From a virus: 64,000 nt of DNA. Position numbers and translations under genes: made by a program. The notes beneath the pieces were generated by a model. It was given only the letters and a program-made list of their open reading frames with translations. It did not search any database and was not told the origin of the DNA. Positions 24,497 to 31,478 of the stretch are shown here, one piece after another; position 1 is the stretch's first letter; each line of letters starts with the position of its first letter. The stretch is taken from positions 62,001-126,000 of the IMG/VR virus record IMGVR_UViG_3300009506_000002. The stretch is one strand, 5' to 3'.

Positions 24497-24820
24497 TTAC
24501 TTGCAGTCCATTTCGTCTTTGCTGGTTGGCACGAAGCCGATCTTGTCGTATGACGCAATTCGACCCATGCCAAAGAAGCCCGACACGGAGCCTACTGCAT
24601 CAGAGTAGACCACATAGCCACCGTCTGCGGTGCGGCAACCAATTTCAACCATCTGGAAGGTCTTGTCGCCGCCGCCGGTTGAGTATTCACTCGAGACGAT
24701 CTGCTTGCAGGTTGGTGGCTGGGTGCAGGTCAGTGTGCTGGCGTGGGCCTGTGGTGCAACTGCAACCGCCATGATTGCAACGATGGAGAATGCGGCTGCT
24801 GATATGATCATTTTCTTCAT
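24497..24820 (-). CDS. Secreted/periplasmic small protein
   Basis: 107 residues from ATG 24820 with AAGGAG upstream. N-terminus MKKMIISAAAFSIVAIMAVA plus VAPQAHA-S is a classic Sec signal peptide with a cleavable AxA site. The mature part has five cysteines (TCTQPPTCK, IGC, DCK), likely disulfide-bonded in the periplasm, and a Gly/Ser-rich middle. Unknown family; an exported early protein suggests envelope modification, for example superinfection exclusion (inference). Confidence 0.7.
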   Translation of the reverse strand: MKKMIISAAAFSIVAIMAVAVAPQAHASTLTCTQPPTCKQIVSSEYSTGGGDKTFQMVEIGCRTADGGYVVYSDAVGSVSGFFGMGRIASYDKIGFVPTSKDEMDCK

Positions 24821-24854
24821 CTTTTCTCTCCTTAGAGTGTGGTTTCGATGGCCT

Positions 24855-25061
24855 TCATGAAAATGTATAAAAGCAATCGAGATCTTCATCAACGTAGAAC
24901 CCTAAGCTGTCAAGCAGGGCAATCTCCTCAGATGAATATTGGTTCGGGTTACCGACGTACATGACATCGTGCTCGAAGCTGTAATCACACTTGCCTTCTT
25001 TCTCGGCGATGATTGCCAGCGCGGCGACAAGTCTTTGAATGAGTGAAAGTTCTGCACTCAT
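24855..25061 (-). CDS. Small hypothetical protein
   Basis: 68 residues from ATG 25061 (MSAELSLIQRLVAALAIIAE), overlapping the RNA ligase stop as ATGA. Amphipathic N-terminal helix and acidic C-terminus (FYVDEDLDCFYTFS). No family recognised. Confidence 0.6.
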   Translation of the reverse strand: MSAELSLIQRLVAALAIIAEKEGKCDYSFEHDVMYVGNPNQYSSEEIALLDSLGFYVDEDLDCFYTFS

Positions 25062-26077
25062 AGCTTGTCGGTCTCCGCGAACCAAAATACACGCGCAGAG
25101 TTGGAGATGTGCTTGCCGACATCAGCCGCTGTAAAGCCATTCTCCTCCATCAGGGCCTGCTCTTCGTCAAGGATGTCGTTGACAACCCAACGCAGGAAAT
25201 CACCTGTGTTCTTACGCTCGATCTCGATACCATGCTGGCGCATGACATCAAGACCCTGATTCAGACGATTCTTGGTGACAGTAGCAGCCACAAACTCATG
25301 GATAGAGTTCATCTTCTCTACGTCAACCGCAGCAAGCGTCTTGACCTTTGAGGAAGAGTGGCGCTCGTCCTTGACCTTGAACCAGAACTGTGGGTCACGG
25401 TAGCCGTAGGACTCACACTTCCAGACGATGCCTTCGCCGGCGCCTTCCTTGTTGAAGTGCGCGCCGACAGGGCACTGGTCACCGACCTTTTGAGTCAACT
25501 CTGCAAGCTGGGCAGTAGCCAGCTCTGGACGATTGAAGTCAATCTCAATCTTGAATGTAGGGAACTGGCGGATGTGGTAGATGCCCATATCGTTGATCTT
25601 CTGAGTCCACTCAGGATCAGAAGTGACATCCTCAATTGAAGGGTTGCTCCAAGTGTCATCATCCAGGTCGCGGTAGGCGAAGATGACGAACATCTTGTCG
25701 AGGCCTGTGATTGCCACACCCTTCTGAATGTTGCCACCGCACCACTCACCGTAGACTGCCGTGCTGTATGATGCGCCATCCTTCAGCTCTGCAGGGAGAG
25801 CATCAATGAAAGCAGCAAAGCCAGCATTGTCGTCCTCTGGAGTGATGACACGCTCACGCGACTGTGCGTGAAGGTGGCCGCCAGCATCGAAGACTACCGC
25901 AGCGTTCGTGCCGTGCAGCTTGACGCTACCCTCAAAGACGAGAGTAGGATAGTCAGATGTATGTTCGTAGATTGGATTACCTGCGGCGTCTTTGCCTTTG
26001 AAGTCATGATGGAGCTGAACAGATCTTACAACGTCACGGAACTGACGGATTTTGGGGAATTTAATCATTTGGGTCAT
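25058..26077 (-). CDS. rnlB: RNA ligase, Rnl2 family
   Basis: 339 residues from ATG 26077 (MTQMIKFPKI), preferred because AGAGGTG sits at the right distance. Seals 3'-OH/5'-phosphate nicks in double-stranded RNA. Nucleotidyltransferase motif I is K53-L-H-G-T-N (T4 Rnl2 KIHGTN). Also seen: VYGEWCGGNIQKGV (T4 VFGEFAGPGIQKNV), motif III MFVIFAYRD, motif IV EGIVWK and motif V FKVKDERH. A helical C-terminal domain (NRLNQGLDVMRQHG) matches Rnl2. Just upstream is a cyclic-phosphate-processing receiver-like gene overlapping by 17 nt, pointing to a joint RNA-repair role. Confidence 0.93.
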   Translation of the reverse strand: MTQMIKFPKIRQFRDVVRSVQLHHDFKGKDAAGNPIYEHTSDYPTLVFEGSVKLHGTNAAVVFDAGGHLHAQSRERVITPEDDNAGFAAFIDALPAELKDGASYSTAVYGEWCGGNIQKGVAITGLDKMFVIFAYRDLDDDTWSNPSIEDVTSDPEWTQKINDMGIYHIRQFPTFKIEIDFNRPELATAQLAELTQKVGDQCPVGAHFNKEGAGEGIVWKCESYGYRDPQFWFKVKDERHSSSKVKTLAAVDVEKMNSIHEFVAATVTKNRLNQGLDVMRQHGIEIERKNTGDFLRWVVNDILDEEQALMEENGFTAADVGKHISNSARVFWFAETDKL

Positions 26078-26378
26078 AATCACCTCTGGTTAAGATAACA
26101 GTCAAGTTTTTGGCGATGTTCAATGCGCCAACAGGGTTCGCTGAATGAACACCGAAGCTAAAGCACTTTGGGATGAAATTTCCCATTTCGAGATCAGTTT
26201 CGATCATCCAGTTTACCACAATCATAGCGGTGTCATCTCCGCCCAGGTCATGGTCAAAACTGATATAGTCAGGGCAGCCTTCACTAAGCATGTAGGAAAT
26301 GGCTTCTGCAGAACTACGCAATATAGCGTCGAACACACCCTTTGGGTCACGATCATCGTCAATGTAAATTCGAATCAT
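26061..26378 (-). CDS. Cyclic-phosphate-processing receiver-like domain (cPP-Rec type)
   Basis: 105 residues from ATG 26378 (RBS CAGGAG). MIRIYIDDDRDPKG, YISFDHDLGGDDTA and FGVHSANPVGALNI form the acidic-pocket pattern of the receiver-like family that comparative genomics has linked to cyclic phosphate processing in RNA repair. The DDD and DHDLG aspartates would bind metal. The overlap with the Rnl2 gene supports end-healing before ligation. Activity is not demonstrable from sequence. Confidence 0.75.
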   Translation of the reverse strand: MIRIYIDDDRDPKGVFDAILRSSAEAISYMLSEGCPDYISFDHDLGGDDTAMIVVNWMIETDLEMGNFIPKCFSFGVHSANPVGALNIAKNLTVILTRGDYDPND

Positions 26379-26382
26379 GATC

Positions 26383-26423
26383 AACTCCTGCGTGCTGCAA
26401 TACTACACGAACACGCAGGAGTT
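26383..26423. repeat. 12-bp perfect inverted repeat spanning RBS and promoter
   Basis: AACTCCTGCGTG (26383-26394) and CACGCAGGAGTT (26412-26423) are separated by 17 bp. One arm holds the ribosome-binding site of the receiver-like gene, the other abuts the -35 box; the -10 lies in the loop. Confidence 0.7.
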
Positions 26424-26428
26424 GTCAA
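26400..26428 (-). promoter_or_regulatory. Early promoter for receiver-like gene and Rnl2
   Basis: TTGACA (26428-26423), 17-bp spacer ending TTCGTG, TAGTAT (26405-26400). It overlaps the 12-bp inverted repeat. Confidence 0.75.
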
Positions 26429-26432
26429 GTTT

Positions 26433-26735
26433 TTATTCGTCGTAGATGAACAGAACATCATCTTCAGTGATGACGGTACACTCCTTGTCGTCCCACGGTC
26501 CTGTCTTGCCAGCGTAGCCAGTGAACAGGATCCGGTCACCAACCTTGACAGACATCTCCTTGCGGGTAGTGCCATCAGGAAGGAAAGCGCCCGGGCCAAC
26601 TGCTACGATGGTGCCGGACTTTGGTGGATGCTCATGCTTCGGGGTATCCGGAAGGATGATACCGCCATCAGAGACGGTCTGCACCGGATCGAGAATCAGA
26701 GCAATACGGTCGAGGATGGGTCTTACGCGCGCCAT
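26433..26735 (-). CDS. GroES-type co-chaperonin
   Basis: 100 residues with direct GroES sequence similarity: RPILDRIALIL, a mobile-loop region GGIILPDTPKHEHPP, GTIVAVGPGAF, VKVGDRILFTGYAG, EDDVLFI. T4 gp31 is a structural but not sequence-level GroES analogue, so this phage carries a more canonical version. It would cap host GroEL to fold the major capsid protein. Overlaps the upstream gene by one base. Confidence 0.93.
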   Translation of the reverse strand: MARVRPILDRIALILDPVQTVSDGGIILPDTPKHEHPPKSGTIVAVGPGAFLPDGTTRKEMSVKVGDRILFTGYAGKTGPWDDKECTVITEDDVLFIYDE

Positions 26736-27022
26736 CAGACAGTAAGTACCTTACCGAAATGCTTGGCATAGGCGTCTTCGATGAACTTCATCTCATTGAT
26801 GATCGTTGCATGGAACATCACCTGCGCAGACTTGAGCGGCAGGATGCGGGTTTCGCCCTTGGTCAGGTTGAAGTATGGCGCATAAGGAACCAGCTCCATT
26901 CCGCCCTTGCCATCAGGCATGCCGACAACCGGGTTCTCGATGACTACCTGTTCAGCAGTCTCTTCGACCAGGTACCCGACGAACTCTTCGCCGGTGATCA
27001 GTTTGAAAATTCGAATACTCAT
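26735..27022 (-). CDS. Small conserved phage protein, possible Sm-like barrel
   Basis: 95 residues. FKLITGEEFVGYLVEETAEQ with VIENPVVGM and LVPYAPYF follows a strand pattern common in small T4-like/cyanophage proteins that resemble Sm/LSm barrels. No catalytic motif. Coupled to groES by overlap. Function unknown. Confidence 0.6.
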   Translation of the reverse strand: MSIRIFKLITGEEFVGYLVEETAEQVVIENPVVGMPDGKGGMELVPYAPYFNLTKGETRILPLKSAQVMFHATIINEMKFIEDAYAKHFGKVLTV

Positions 27023-27051
27023 TCGTTCTCCTTGTGGATGTAAAGGTACTA

Positions 27052-27080
27052 ATTGTACAGGTTTTGGGTTAGCTTGTCAA
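27052..27080 (-). promoter_or_regulatory. Early promoter upstream of the Sm-like/groES pair
   Basis: TTGACA (27080-27075), 17 bp, TACAAT (27057-27052). Confidence 0.7.
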
Positions 27081-27087
27081 GCTCTTT

Positions 27088-27300
27088 TTAGCTGGCAGCA
27101 ATCCAAGCCCAACCGATAAAGGCAACAATGAACCAGCGCCACGGGCGATAGACTCGCTGATAGCCCTTGCACATATCGCTGATCTGCTTCGGGCTGCCCT
27201 CATAGCCCCAGCCGAGTGTGGAATGAAGCATGAACGCAATAGAGCCGAATACAGCCAAGCCCCAGGCGATGATGTTCAGAAATGTGTTAAGCGTTTCCAT
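27088..27300 (-). CDS. Small membrane protein
   Basis: 70 residues with two hydrophobic segments (FLNIIAWGLAVFGSIAFML and WRWFIVAFIGWAWIAAS) around a short polar loop. Likely inserted in the inner membrane. No family recognised. It overlaps the upstream gene by 14 nt. Confidence 0.6.
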   Translation of the reverse strand: METLNTFLNIIAWGLAVFGSIAFMLHSTLGWGYEGSPKQISDMCKGYQRVYRPWRWFIVAFIGWAWIAAS

Positions 27301-27757
27301 GATAATCCTCCTTCATGATAACAATAGGGTCACCGCCATTGGAATCAAGAATGGCGTCGTTCTGTCCGTCACGCTGAATCGGGATACCCGCAGTTTGCAG
27401 CATATCGAGTTTGATGATTGCCACGCGATCCTGTTCTGACAGGAGAGGCGCGCCACACTCAGGGCAGCGATCATAGAGGTGATCAGCCATGTTCGCAAGC
27501 GTATCAGTCTGATAGCCGCATCCCTCGGTGTCACAGTAGAGCAATCCCTGCAGTGCCGGCGGCGTGAACAGCTCTTCGAGATATGAGCCAGTGATGTCGT
27601 TATCCCAGCCTAGCTCCTCATCGATCTCTGCGCCAGTTACAGCGTCGAACTTCCATGGGCCACAATAGATGAAGCCGTTGGCAATTTCAGACACCTTAAG
27701 GCGCATCTTTGTGCCAGCCAGGTTTCGTGTTACTTGTTGACCTACTTCGATAGTCAT
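27287..27757 (-). CDS. Hypothetical protein with zinc ribbon
   Basis: 156 residues. CDTEGCGYQTDTLANMADHL followed by YDRCPECGAPLL gives paired C-x4-C and C-x2-C ligands of a zinc ribbon near residues 85-120. N-terminal half is beta-rich (VGQQVTRNLAGTKMRLKVSE). Possibly nucleic-acid or protein binding; no family assigned. Confidence 0.6.
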   Translation of the reverse strand: MTIEVGQQVTRNLAGTKMRLKVSEIANGFIYCGPWKFDAVTGAEIDEELGWDNDITGSYLEELFTPPALQGLLYCDTEGCGYQTDTLANMADHLYDRCPECGAPLLSEQDRVAIIKLDMLQTAGIPIQRDGQNDAILDSNGGDPIVIMKEDYHGNA

Positions 27758-27759
27758 GA

Positions 27760-27984
27760 TTATTTGCTCCTACGCGGTTGATTGCAATCTGATGATACCC
27801 ACAGCAAAAAGCCTGGAAGCATGAAACCCCAACCAAACAAGGTATCGGTATGGTAACCTCCGCCAGTGATGGCAGAGTAGACGGCGTTGGCTCCTGCTAT
27901 GATGAAGCCAAAGAAACACCACACAAGGAGCAAACGCTCAAAGTATGAGGTCTCGTCATTGTAGCGCTTGAAAGGATTCTTCAT
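27760..27984 (-). CDS. Small membrane protein
   Basis: 74 residues, two probable membrane helices (LLLVWCFFGFIIAGANAVY and FGWGFMLPGFLLWVS). Start overlaps the stop of the small upstream gene. No function recognised. Confidence 0.6.
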   Translation of the reverse strand: MKNPFKRYNDETSYFERLLLVWCFFGFIIAGANAVYSAITGGGYHTDTLFGWGFMLPGFLLWVSSDCNQPRRSK

Positions 27985-28133
27985 GAGAAGGACTTCACAA
28001 TGATATAGCCTAGAACACCGGAAGTGGTCACGCTAGATGCGAGAAACGATTTCAATGTTGGGGCTCCACTAAACAGACACCAGGTTGTGTAACCTGAGCC
28101 TGTGAGAATAAATCCTAATGCGACTGCGTCCAT
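27981..28133 (-). CDS. 50-residue membrane protein
   Basis: MDAVALGFILTGSGYTTWCL... ending VKSFS; mostly hydrophobic with two short membrane-type stretches. Start ATG 28133 has AAAGGAG upstream and a strong early promoter at 28168-28196; the stop overlaps the next ATG. First of three consecutive small membrane-protein genes. Confidence 0.65.
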   Translation of the reverse strand: MDAVALGFILTGSGYTTWCLFSGAPTLKSFLASSVTTSGVLGYIIVKSFS

Positions 28134-28167
28134 TACTTATAACTCCTTTCACTCACAGATTAACGTA

Positions 28168-28196
28168 AGTCTACACGAAAACGGGGCCGTTGTCAA
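28168..28196 (-). promoter_or_regulatory. Early promoter for the membrane-protein cluster
   Basis: TTGACA (28196-28191), 17-bp spacer with ACGGCCCCGT, TAGACT (28173-28168). Confidence 0.8.
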
Positions 28197-28546
28197 GTCC
28201 TGTTCCCATCAAGGGCTTTGTCTACAATGTCAGCGATTGCAGCCATGCCGCGCACAGAGTCGCCGTTGTACAGCATCAGAGTCTCTTCAATGCGGATGAG
28301 GGCTCGAAGGTTCTTGTCACGGTTTCTGGTGAAAGCATGTGCCTTCGCGTGCGCTTCAATGATATGCTTGCCCTTACGGCGGTCGCTGGTATAGTCGAGT
28401 ATCTTATCTCCCCACTTCACAGTCCAGTCGCCGTCAACCAGCTCCCCAAACTCCACGGAGACAACGATGTCATCCACCACACCAAACAGGTCGATGGTCG
28501 AGTTCTGACTTGCCTCTTCCCAGTTTGTCCAGATTACGTTCATCAT
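28193..28546 (-). CDS. Hypothetical protein
   Basis: 117 residues, start at tandem ATGs after AGAGGAG. Beta-rich first half (DIVVSVEFGELVDGDWTVKW), then a basic, helical second half (KGKHIIEAHAKAHAFTRNRD). No family recognised. Its stop runs into the next early promoter. Confidence 0.6.
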   Translation of the reverse strand: MMNVIWTNWEEASQNSTIDLFGVVDDIVVSVEFGELVDGDWTVKWGDKILDYTSDRRKGKHIIEAHAKAHAFTRNRDKNLRALIRIEETLMLYNGDSVRGMAAIADIVDKALDGNRT

Positions 28547-28710
28547 GTTTTCTTCTCCTCTTGTCTGCGCATGGTGTCAACGTGCGAGAACCACAACCCA
28601 TATCGATGCCACGTACAAAGCGGGTAAGGTTGCGCGCGTATGTGTTCATCTCGGGCATATACCATGCCTGTTTTGCCATGCGTGAGGCTGCTGCCGCGAG
28701 ACTAATTAGA

Positions 28711-28794
28711 GTTTGTCCTTATTGTGGTAAACGCGGCAAAGGTGGCAACATGACTAGGTATCATTTTGAGAACTGCTCTTTAGTCCAAGTTTAA
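28711..28794 (+). pseudogene. Remnant of homing endonuclease C-terminal zinc finger (antisense)
   Basis: The plus strand encodes VCPYCGKRGKGGNMTRYHFE-NC then a stop, the CPxCGKxGxxxxMxRYHFxxC tail found on many free-standing phage homing endonucleases. Nothing upstream on this strand looks like the catalytic domain, so it is a remnant. It lies against the truncated end of the CCA-type nucleotidyltransferase gene on the other strand. The roughly 165 bp between it and the gene at 28546 hold no convincing gene; a 69-residue minus frame (28470-28679) overlaps the next gene and is doubtful. Confidence 0.65.
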
Positions 28795-28996
28795 TTCGCT
28801 TGACTTTGAAGCCACCCTCTTCGAACAGCACAACGAGCTGCTCCATTGGGATGTCAGTCACGACGTCGTAGTCATTAGGAACCTTGCCACTCAGAAGGTC
28901 GCGAACTGCGCCACCGACAATGAAGTTGTTGTCGGAGTGGGCATTCAGCACCATCAAGAAGGGCAGCAATTTGAAAGGGGCATGGTTTTCGAACAT
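28754..28996 (-). pseudogene. Truncated CCA-adding/poly(A) polymerase-type nucleotidyltransferase head
   Basis: 80 residues from ATG 28996. FIVGGAVRDLLSGKVPNDYD with VVTDIPMEQLVVLFEEGG is the GG(x)VRDxLLGxxxxDxD head of class II CCA-adding enzymes and poly(A) polymerases, which add nucleotides to RNA 3' ends. Full enzymes have 400 or so residues; here only the first helix-strand block and one metal-binding DxD pair remain, and the frame ends in KSSSQNDT where the antisense homing endonuclease remnant begins. Probably inactive, though it retains a good promoter and AGGAG. Deletion after endonuclease insertion is the likely cause (inference). Confidence 0.7.
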
Positions 28997-29028
28997 AATC
29001 AACTCCTGTTCACTCACTCAATAGTGAA

Positions 29029-29057
29029 AGTCTACACGAAACGGAACCTTTTGTCAA
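29029..29057 (-). promoter_or_regulatory. Early promoter with start-site palindrome
   Basis: TTGACA (29057-29052), 17 bp ending TTTCGTG, TAGACT (29034-29029), followed by TTCACTATTGAGTGAGTGAA before AGGAG. Confidence 0.85.
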
Positions 29058-29257
29058 ACGATTTTTCTCAAATACTGGTAGGCTTCGAGCAGCTTCTTCT
29101 CAGAGAGATCGGTAAGCACTCGCAGGTTCCATTCCCAGCCAGATTTGCTGAAACTGCCAAGATCGCAGATAAGTGGGTTTATTGATTGGGTATAGGACGG
29201 AGAGCACGACTTGACCAGCTTTAGCAGGTCGCCCTTGTCGAGCTCTACCGGCACCAT
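29054..29257 (-). CDS. Small hypothetical protein
   Basis: 67 residues (MVPVELDKGDLLKLVKSCSP). Possible helix-turn content with LTDLSEKKLLEAYQYLRKIV. No family recognised. Its end overlaps the promoter of the next gene. Confidence 0.55.
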   Translation of the reverse strand: MVPVELDKGDLLKLVKSCSPSYTQSINPLICDLGSFSKSGWEWNLRVLTDLSEKKLLEAYQYLRKIV

Positions 29258-29258
29258 T

Positions 29259-29564
29259 TTACAGTGCGAACTTCTCGTTCAGGATGGCGATGACTTCTGG
29301 AGTAAGATCGCTCTTACCATAGTCACCAACACGATAGCTCGGGGTCTCTGTGCCATAAGAAAGGATGACTGACTTCACGACATCATCGATCTGGCGCTTG
29401 CCAAACTCTTTGATATAGTCGGTGATCTGGTTGTCATCGAGGTGGCAAACGTCACAGATCAAGAAGACTGCAATGTCTTCGACAGTGAAATACTGCTCGG
29501 GGAAGCGAATTTGGAAGCCCTGCTTCACCTGATCGTTTGCTGTTTTAACTTTAGTTGGTTTCAT
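29259..29564 (-). CDS. Hypothetical protein
   Basis: 101 residues from ATG 29564 (MKPTKVKTANDQ) after AGGAG. An in-frame upstream GTG would add MSEQELF, but that part is the conserved promoter leader including the Shine-Dalgarno. Helical, acidic (ITDYIKEFGKRQIDDVVKSV). No family recognised. Confidence 0.6.
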   Translation of the reverse strand: MKPTKVKTANDQVKQGFQIRFPEQYFTVEDIAVFLICDVCHLDDNQITDYIKEFGKRQIDDVVKSVILSYGTETPSYRVGDYGKSDLTPEVIAILNEKFAL

Positions 29565-29596
29565 GAATAACTCCTGTTCACTCACTCAATGGTGAT

Positions 29597-29625
29597 ATTC
29601 TAGCACAAAAGGTGCCGTTTGTCAA
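29597..29625 (-). promoter_or_regulatory. Early promoter
   Basis: TTGACA (29625-29620), 17 bp with AACGGCACC, TAGAAT (29602-29597), then TCACCATTGAGTGAGTGAAC and AGGAG. Confidence 0.85.
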
Positions 29626-29882
29626 GCGGTATCTTTCATCAGCTCCAGGCATTGGTCAATCAGTGCAGGTACGGCAGCAATAGCAAGAACATCGCCTTCA
29701 ATGCCCTCATAGCTGTCGGTCACCTGAATCATGCGATCACCTAGTGATGAACACTCGGGCACATAGAAGTACCCGTCCTCGTCAGGCGTGGTGTCAATAG
29801 GTCCTCTATTGCCTACCCACTCCCAGCGCCCTTCCGTAATACCGTCACGTAGGGCTTCGAGCTGCTCGCGCGTGAATGTCAC
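29622..29882 (-). CDS. Small hypothetical protein
   Basis: 86 residues from GTG 29882 (MTFTREQLEALRDGITEGRW), which overlaps the stop of the preceding small gene as GTGA. Contains WEWVGNRGPIDTTPDEDGYF. Similar short phage proteins are common but no function is known to me. Confidence 0.55.
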   Translation of the reverse strand: MTFTREQLEALRDGITEGRWEWVGNRGPIDTTPDEDGYFYVPECSSLGDRMIQVTDSYEGIEGDVLAIAAVPALIDQCLELMKDTA

Positions 29883-30055
29883 TTCTGTTCTGCCTTCCTG
29901 CGCGCGCGTGCCATTTTGCGGCGGCAGTGTGAACAGTATCCAGCATCGAAACGTTTCTTGTTGTCCTTGATGTACTGGCGCAGGATCTCGGTCTCGCAAC
30001 CTTCAGTCTTGCACATAACGAATCCTGGCATTGGAACGGGAATCTTGTTGATCAT
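29879..30055 (-). CDS. 58-residue zinc-finger-like protein
   Basis: MINKIPVPMPGFVMCKTEGC, then helix, then YCSHCRRKMARARRKAEQK: C-x4-C and C-x2-C pairs with a strongly basic C-terminus, a likely zinc-stabilised nucleic-acid binder. Good AGGAG upstream and ATGA overlap with the preceding gene. Confidence 0.6.
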   Translation of the reverse strand: MINKIPVPMPGFVMCKTEGCETEILRQYIKDNKKRFDAGYCSHCRRKMARARRKAEQK

Positions 30056-30210
30056 TCAGAATCTCCTAATACTTGGTTGACAATGTGGCACGGATTGTCC
30101 TTGCCAGCACGAATATCTTTCAGAGCTTGTACGAGCTTTTCGTTGCGCTCATCAAGAGCGACTATCGCACCATTCAGCGCGCGGATGATGACGTCCTTAT
30201 CGTATTCCAT
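30052..30210 (-). CDS. 52-residue coiled-coil-like protein
   Basis: MEYDKDVIIRALNGAIVALD then ERNEKLVQALKDIRAG: heptad-like helix. Starts in a TGATG overlap with the gene before and ends in an ATGA overlap with the gene after, the best evidence that it is real. No function recognised. Confidence 0.55.
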   Translation of the reverse strand: MEYDKDVIIRALNGAIVALDERNEKLVQALKDIRAGKDNPCHIVNQVLGDSE

Positions 30211-30437
30211 CAGTCCTCCATGTACTTGAGGAACTGGCGTGGGACCTCGATCATCTTGTTGTCACTTGGGATGTTACCGCCTGCACCAATGCGCAGGTCC
30301 TGCAGGAACAGGTCAAGGTTTTCACGCAGACGGCTTGCTCCGCCATCGTTTGATGAACCAGAGTATCCTGCGTCTGATTCCAGCTTATCCGCTGCACGCA
30401 AGACCCTGATCTTTATTCCATATACCGATTGAATCAT
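30210..30437 (-). CDS. Small hypothetical protein
   Basis: 75 residues from ATG 30437 (MIQSVYGIKIRVLRAADKLE) after AGGAG. Gly/Ser-rich centre (DAGYSGSSNDGGASRLRENL). No family recognised. Confidence 0.6.
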   Translation of the reverse strand: MIQSVYGIKIRVLRAADKLESDAGYSGSSNDGGASRLRENLDLFLQDLRIGAGGNIPSDNKMIEVPRQFLKYMED

Positions 30438-30456
30438 AATGTACTCTCCTATTGTT

Positions 30457-30690
30457 CTACTGAATGTTGCTCTCGGGCAGTCTCTCGATGTCGATGAACT
30501 CGATCTGCTCGGGGTTGAATACACGGGTGATGGTGCTATCACCCATCTCAACCTCAAAGGAAATGCTTGGCAGGTCACGCATCGAAGCGATCCGAGCCAG
30601 GTACTTCTCTTTGTAGTATTTCTCGGACACTGGCGCAACCGTATGAGATTCACCTGCCAGTGTGACGACGGTAATCAAGATCATGCTCAC
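30457..30690 (-). CDS. Small hypothetical protein
   Basis: 77 residues from GTG 30690, or 75 from ATG 30684; GGGGTG fits GTG better. Beta-rich (ISFEVEMGDSTITRVFNPEQ). Starts directly after the preceding stop. No family recognised. Confidence 0.5.
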   Translation of the reverse strand: MSMILITVVTLAGESHTVAPVSEKYYKEKYLARIASMRDLPSISFEVEMGDSTITRVFNPEQIEFIDIERLPESNIQ

Positions 30691-30924
30691 TTATTCACCC
30701 CACTGCAGGCGACGCTTGCGAACAAGCTCGATTGACGCAATTGATGGGATGTAGAAGATGTAGTTGCTGCCATGCTTCTGAAAGCGCATGTAGTCCAGTG
30801 ATCCTGGGTCGAGCATCTTCTGATACATCGCATCTGCGTGATCTTCTTCCTGCAACTGTGAACGGAAAGTCTTTCCGTCAACTGTGCGAACTACGATTTG
30901 AAACTTTTTGACGATACGAACCAT
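30691..30924 (-). CDS. Small basic hypothetical protein
   Basis: 77 residues from ATG 30924 (MVRIVKKFQIVVRTVDGKTF), overlapping the upstream TAA as TAATG. Basic ends and a central acidic turn (QLQEEDHADAMYQKMLDPGS). No family recognised. Confidence 0.55.
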   Translation of the reverse strand: MVRIVKKFQIVVRTVDGKTFRSQLQEEDHADAMYQKMLDPGSLDYMRFQKHGSNYIFYIPSIASIELVRKRRLQWGE

Positions 30925-31475
30925 TATTGGTTGTCCTCCTTCTTGATCAGGTCGTCGACACTTTCCCACTTGCTTTCAGTCTCATTCCAGACCTGTCGCA
31001 GGTACCTTGCGCCGTTTGTGGTGATGTACTCACCTTCACTCCAGGTGTCACCGCGATCGATCAGCTCGATGCCGCGGATTGAAGTATTTTCCCCGCTTTC
31101 ACCTGGGTGCTTGTGTTTGATTTCCAGTACACATCGGATGCGCAGGCCCCCTCGTCCAGTGAATCGGACAATGCTGCCTACCTTCAGGTTCTCGCGTGCC
31201 CAACGTTCACGGCGCTGGTCAGCATCCTGCTTCTTCTGGCGAGTCTCTTTGCGGATACGGTCGTCATCAGGACGAAGCATTATTGCCAGAGCGCCAACAT
31301 CGAGGTTGATCTCCAGAATGCGCTTCTCGAGCTTGCGCTTTTCCTCAAGAAGAGTCTTTTGTTGCGCACGCCAATCGGTTACGTTACGACCAAGTCTGCC
31401 AGTGGCAATGACTTCTGCGCAGCGCTCTTCTTTCAGGCGCTTCTCGCGCTCGTATGGTGATTCCCAACGTCTCAT
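30924..31475 (-). CDS. Hypothetical protein, coiled coil plus beta domain
   Basis: 183 residues. The N-terminal 95 are highly charged helix (WESPYEREKRLKEERCAEVI, EEKRKLEKRILEINLDVGAL, probable coiled coil); the C-terminal part is a small beta domain (VGSIVRFTGRGGLRIRCVLE, WSEGEYITTNGARYLRQVWN) resembling SH3/KOW-type barrels. Function unknown; the arrangement suggests an oligomeric nucleic-acid or protein-binding factor. Confidence 0.6.
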   Translation of the reverse strand: MRRWESPYEREKRLKEERCAEVIATGRLGRNVTDWRAQQKTLLEEKRKLEKRILEINLDVGALAIMLRPDDDRIRKETRQKKQDADQRRERWARENLKVGSIVRFTGRGGLRIRCVLEIKHKHPGESGENTSIRGIELIDRGDTWSEGEYITTNGARYLRQVWNETESKWESVDDLIKKEDNQ

Positions 31476-31478
31476 GAT

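Noticed and set aside
28470-28679. 69-residue minus-strand gene (MAKQAWYMPEMN)
   Set aside because: No ribosome site and a 76-nt overlap with the well-supported gene at 28193-28546; left as doubtful.
28996-29585. Shared MSEQEL N-terminus on two neighbouring proteins as a conserved tag
   Set aside because: It is translation of the common promoter leader (GTGAGTGAACAGGAGTT), which contains the Shine-Dalgarno; the true starts lie after it.
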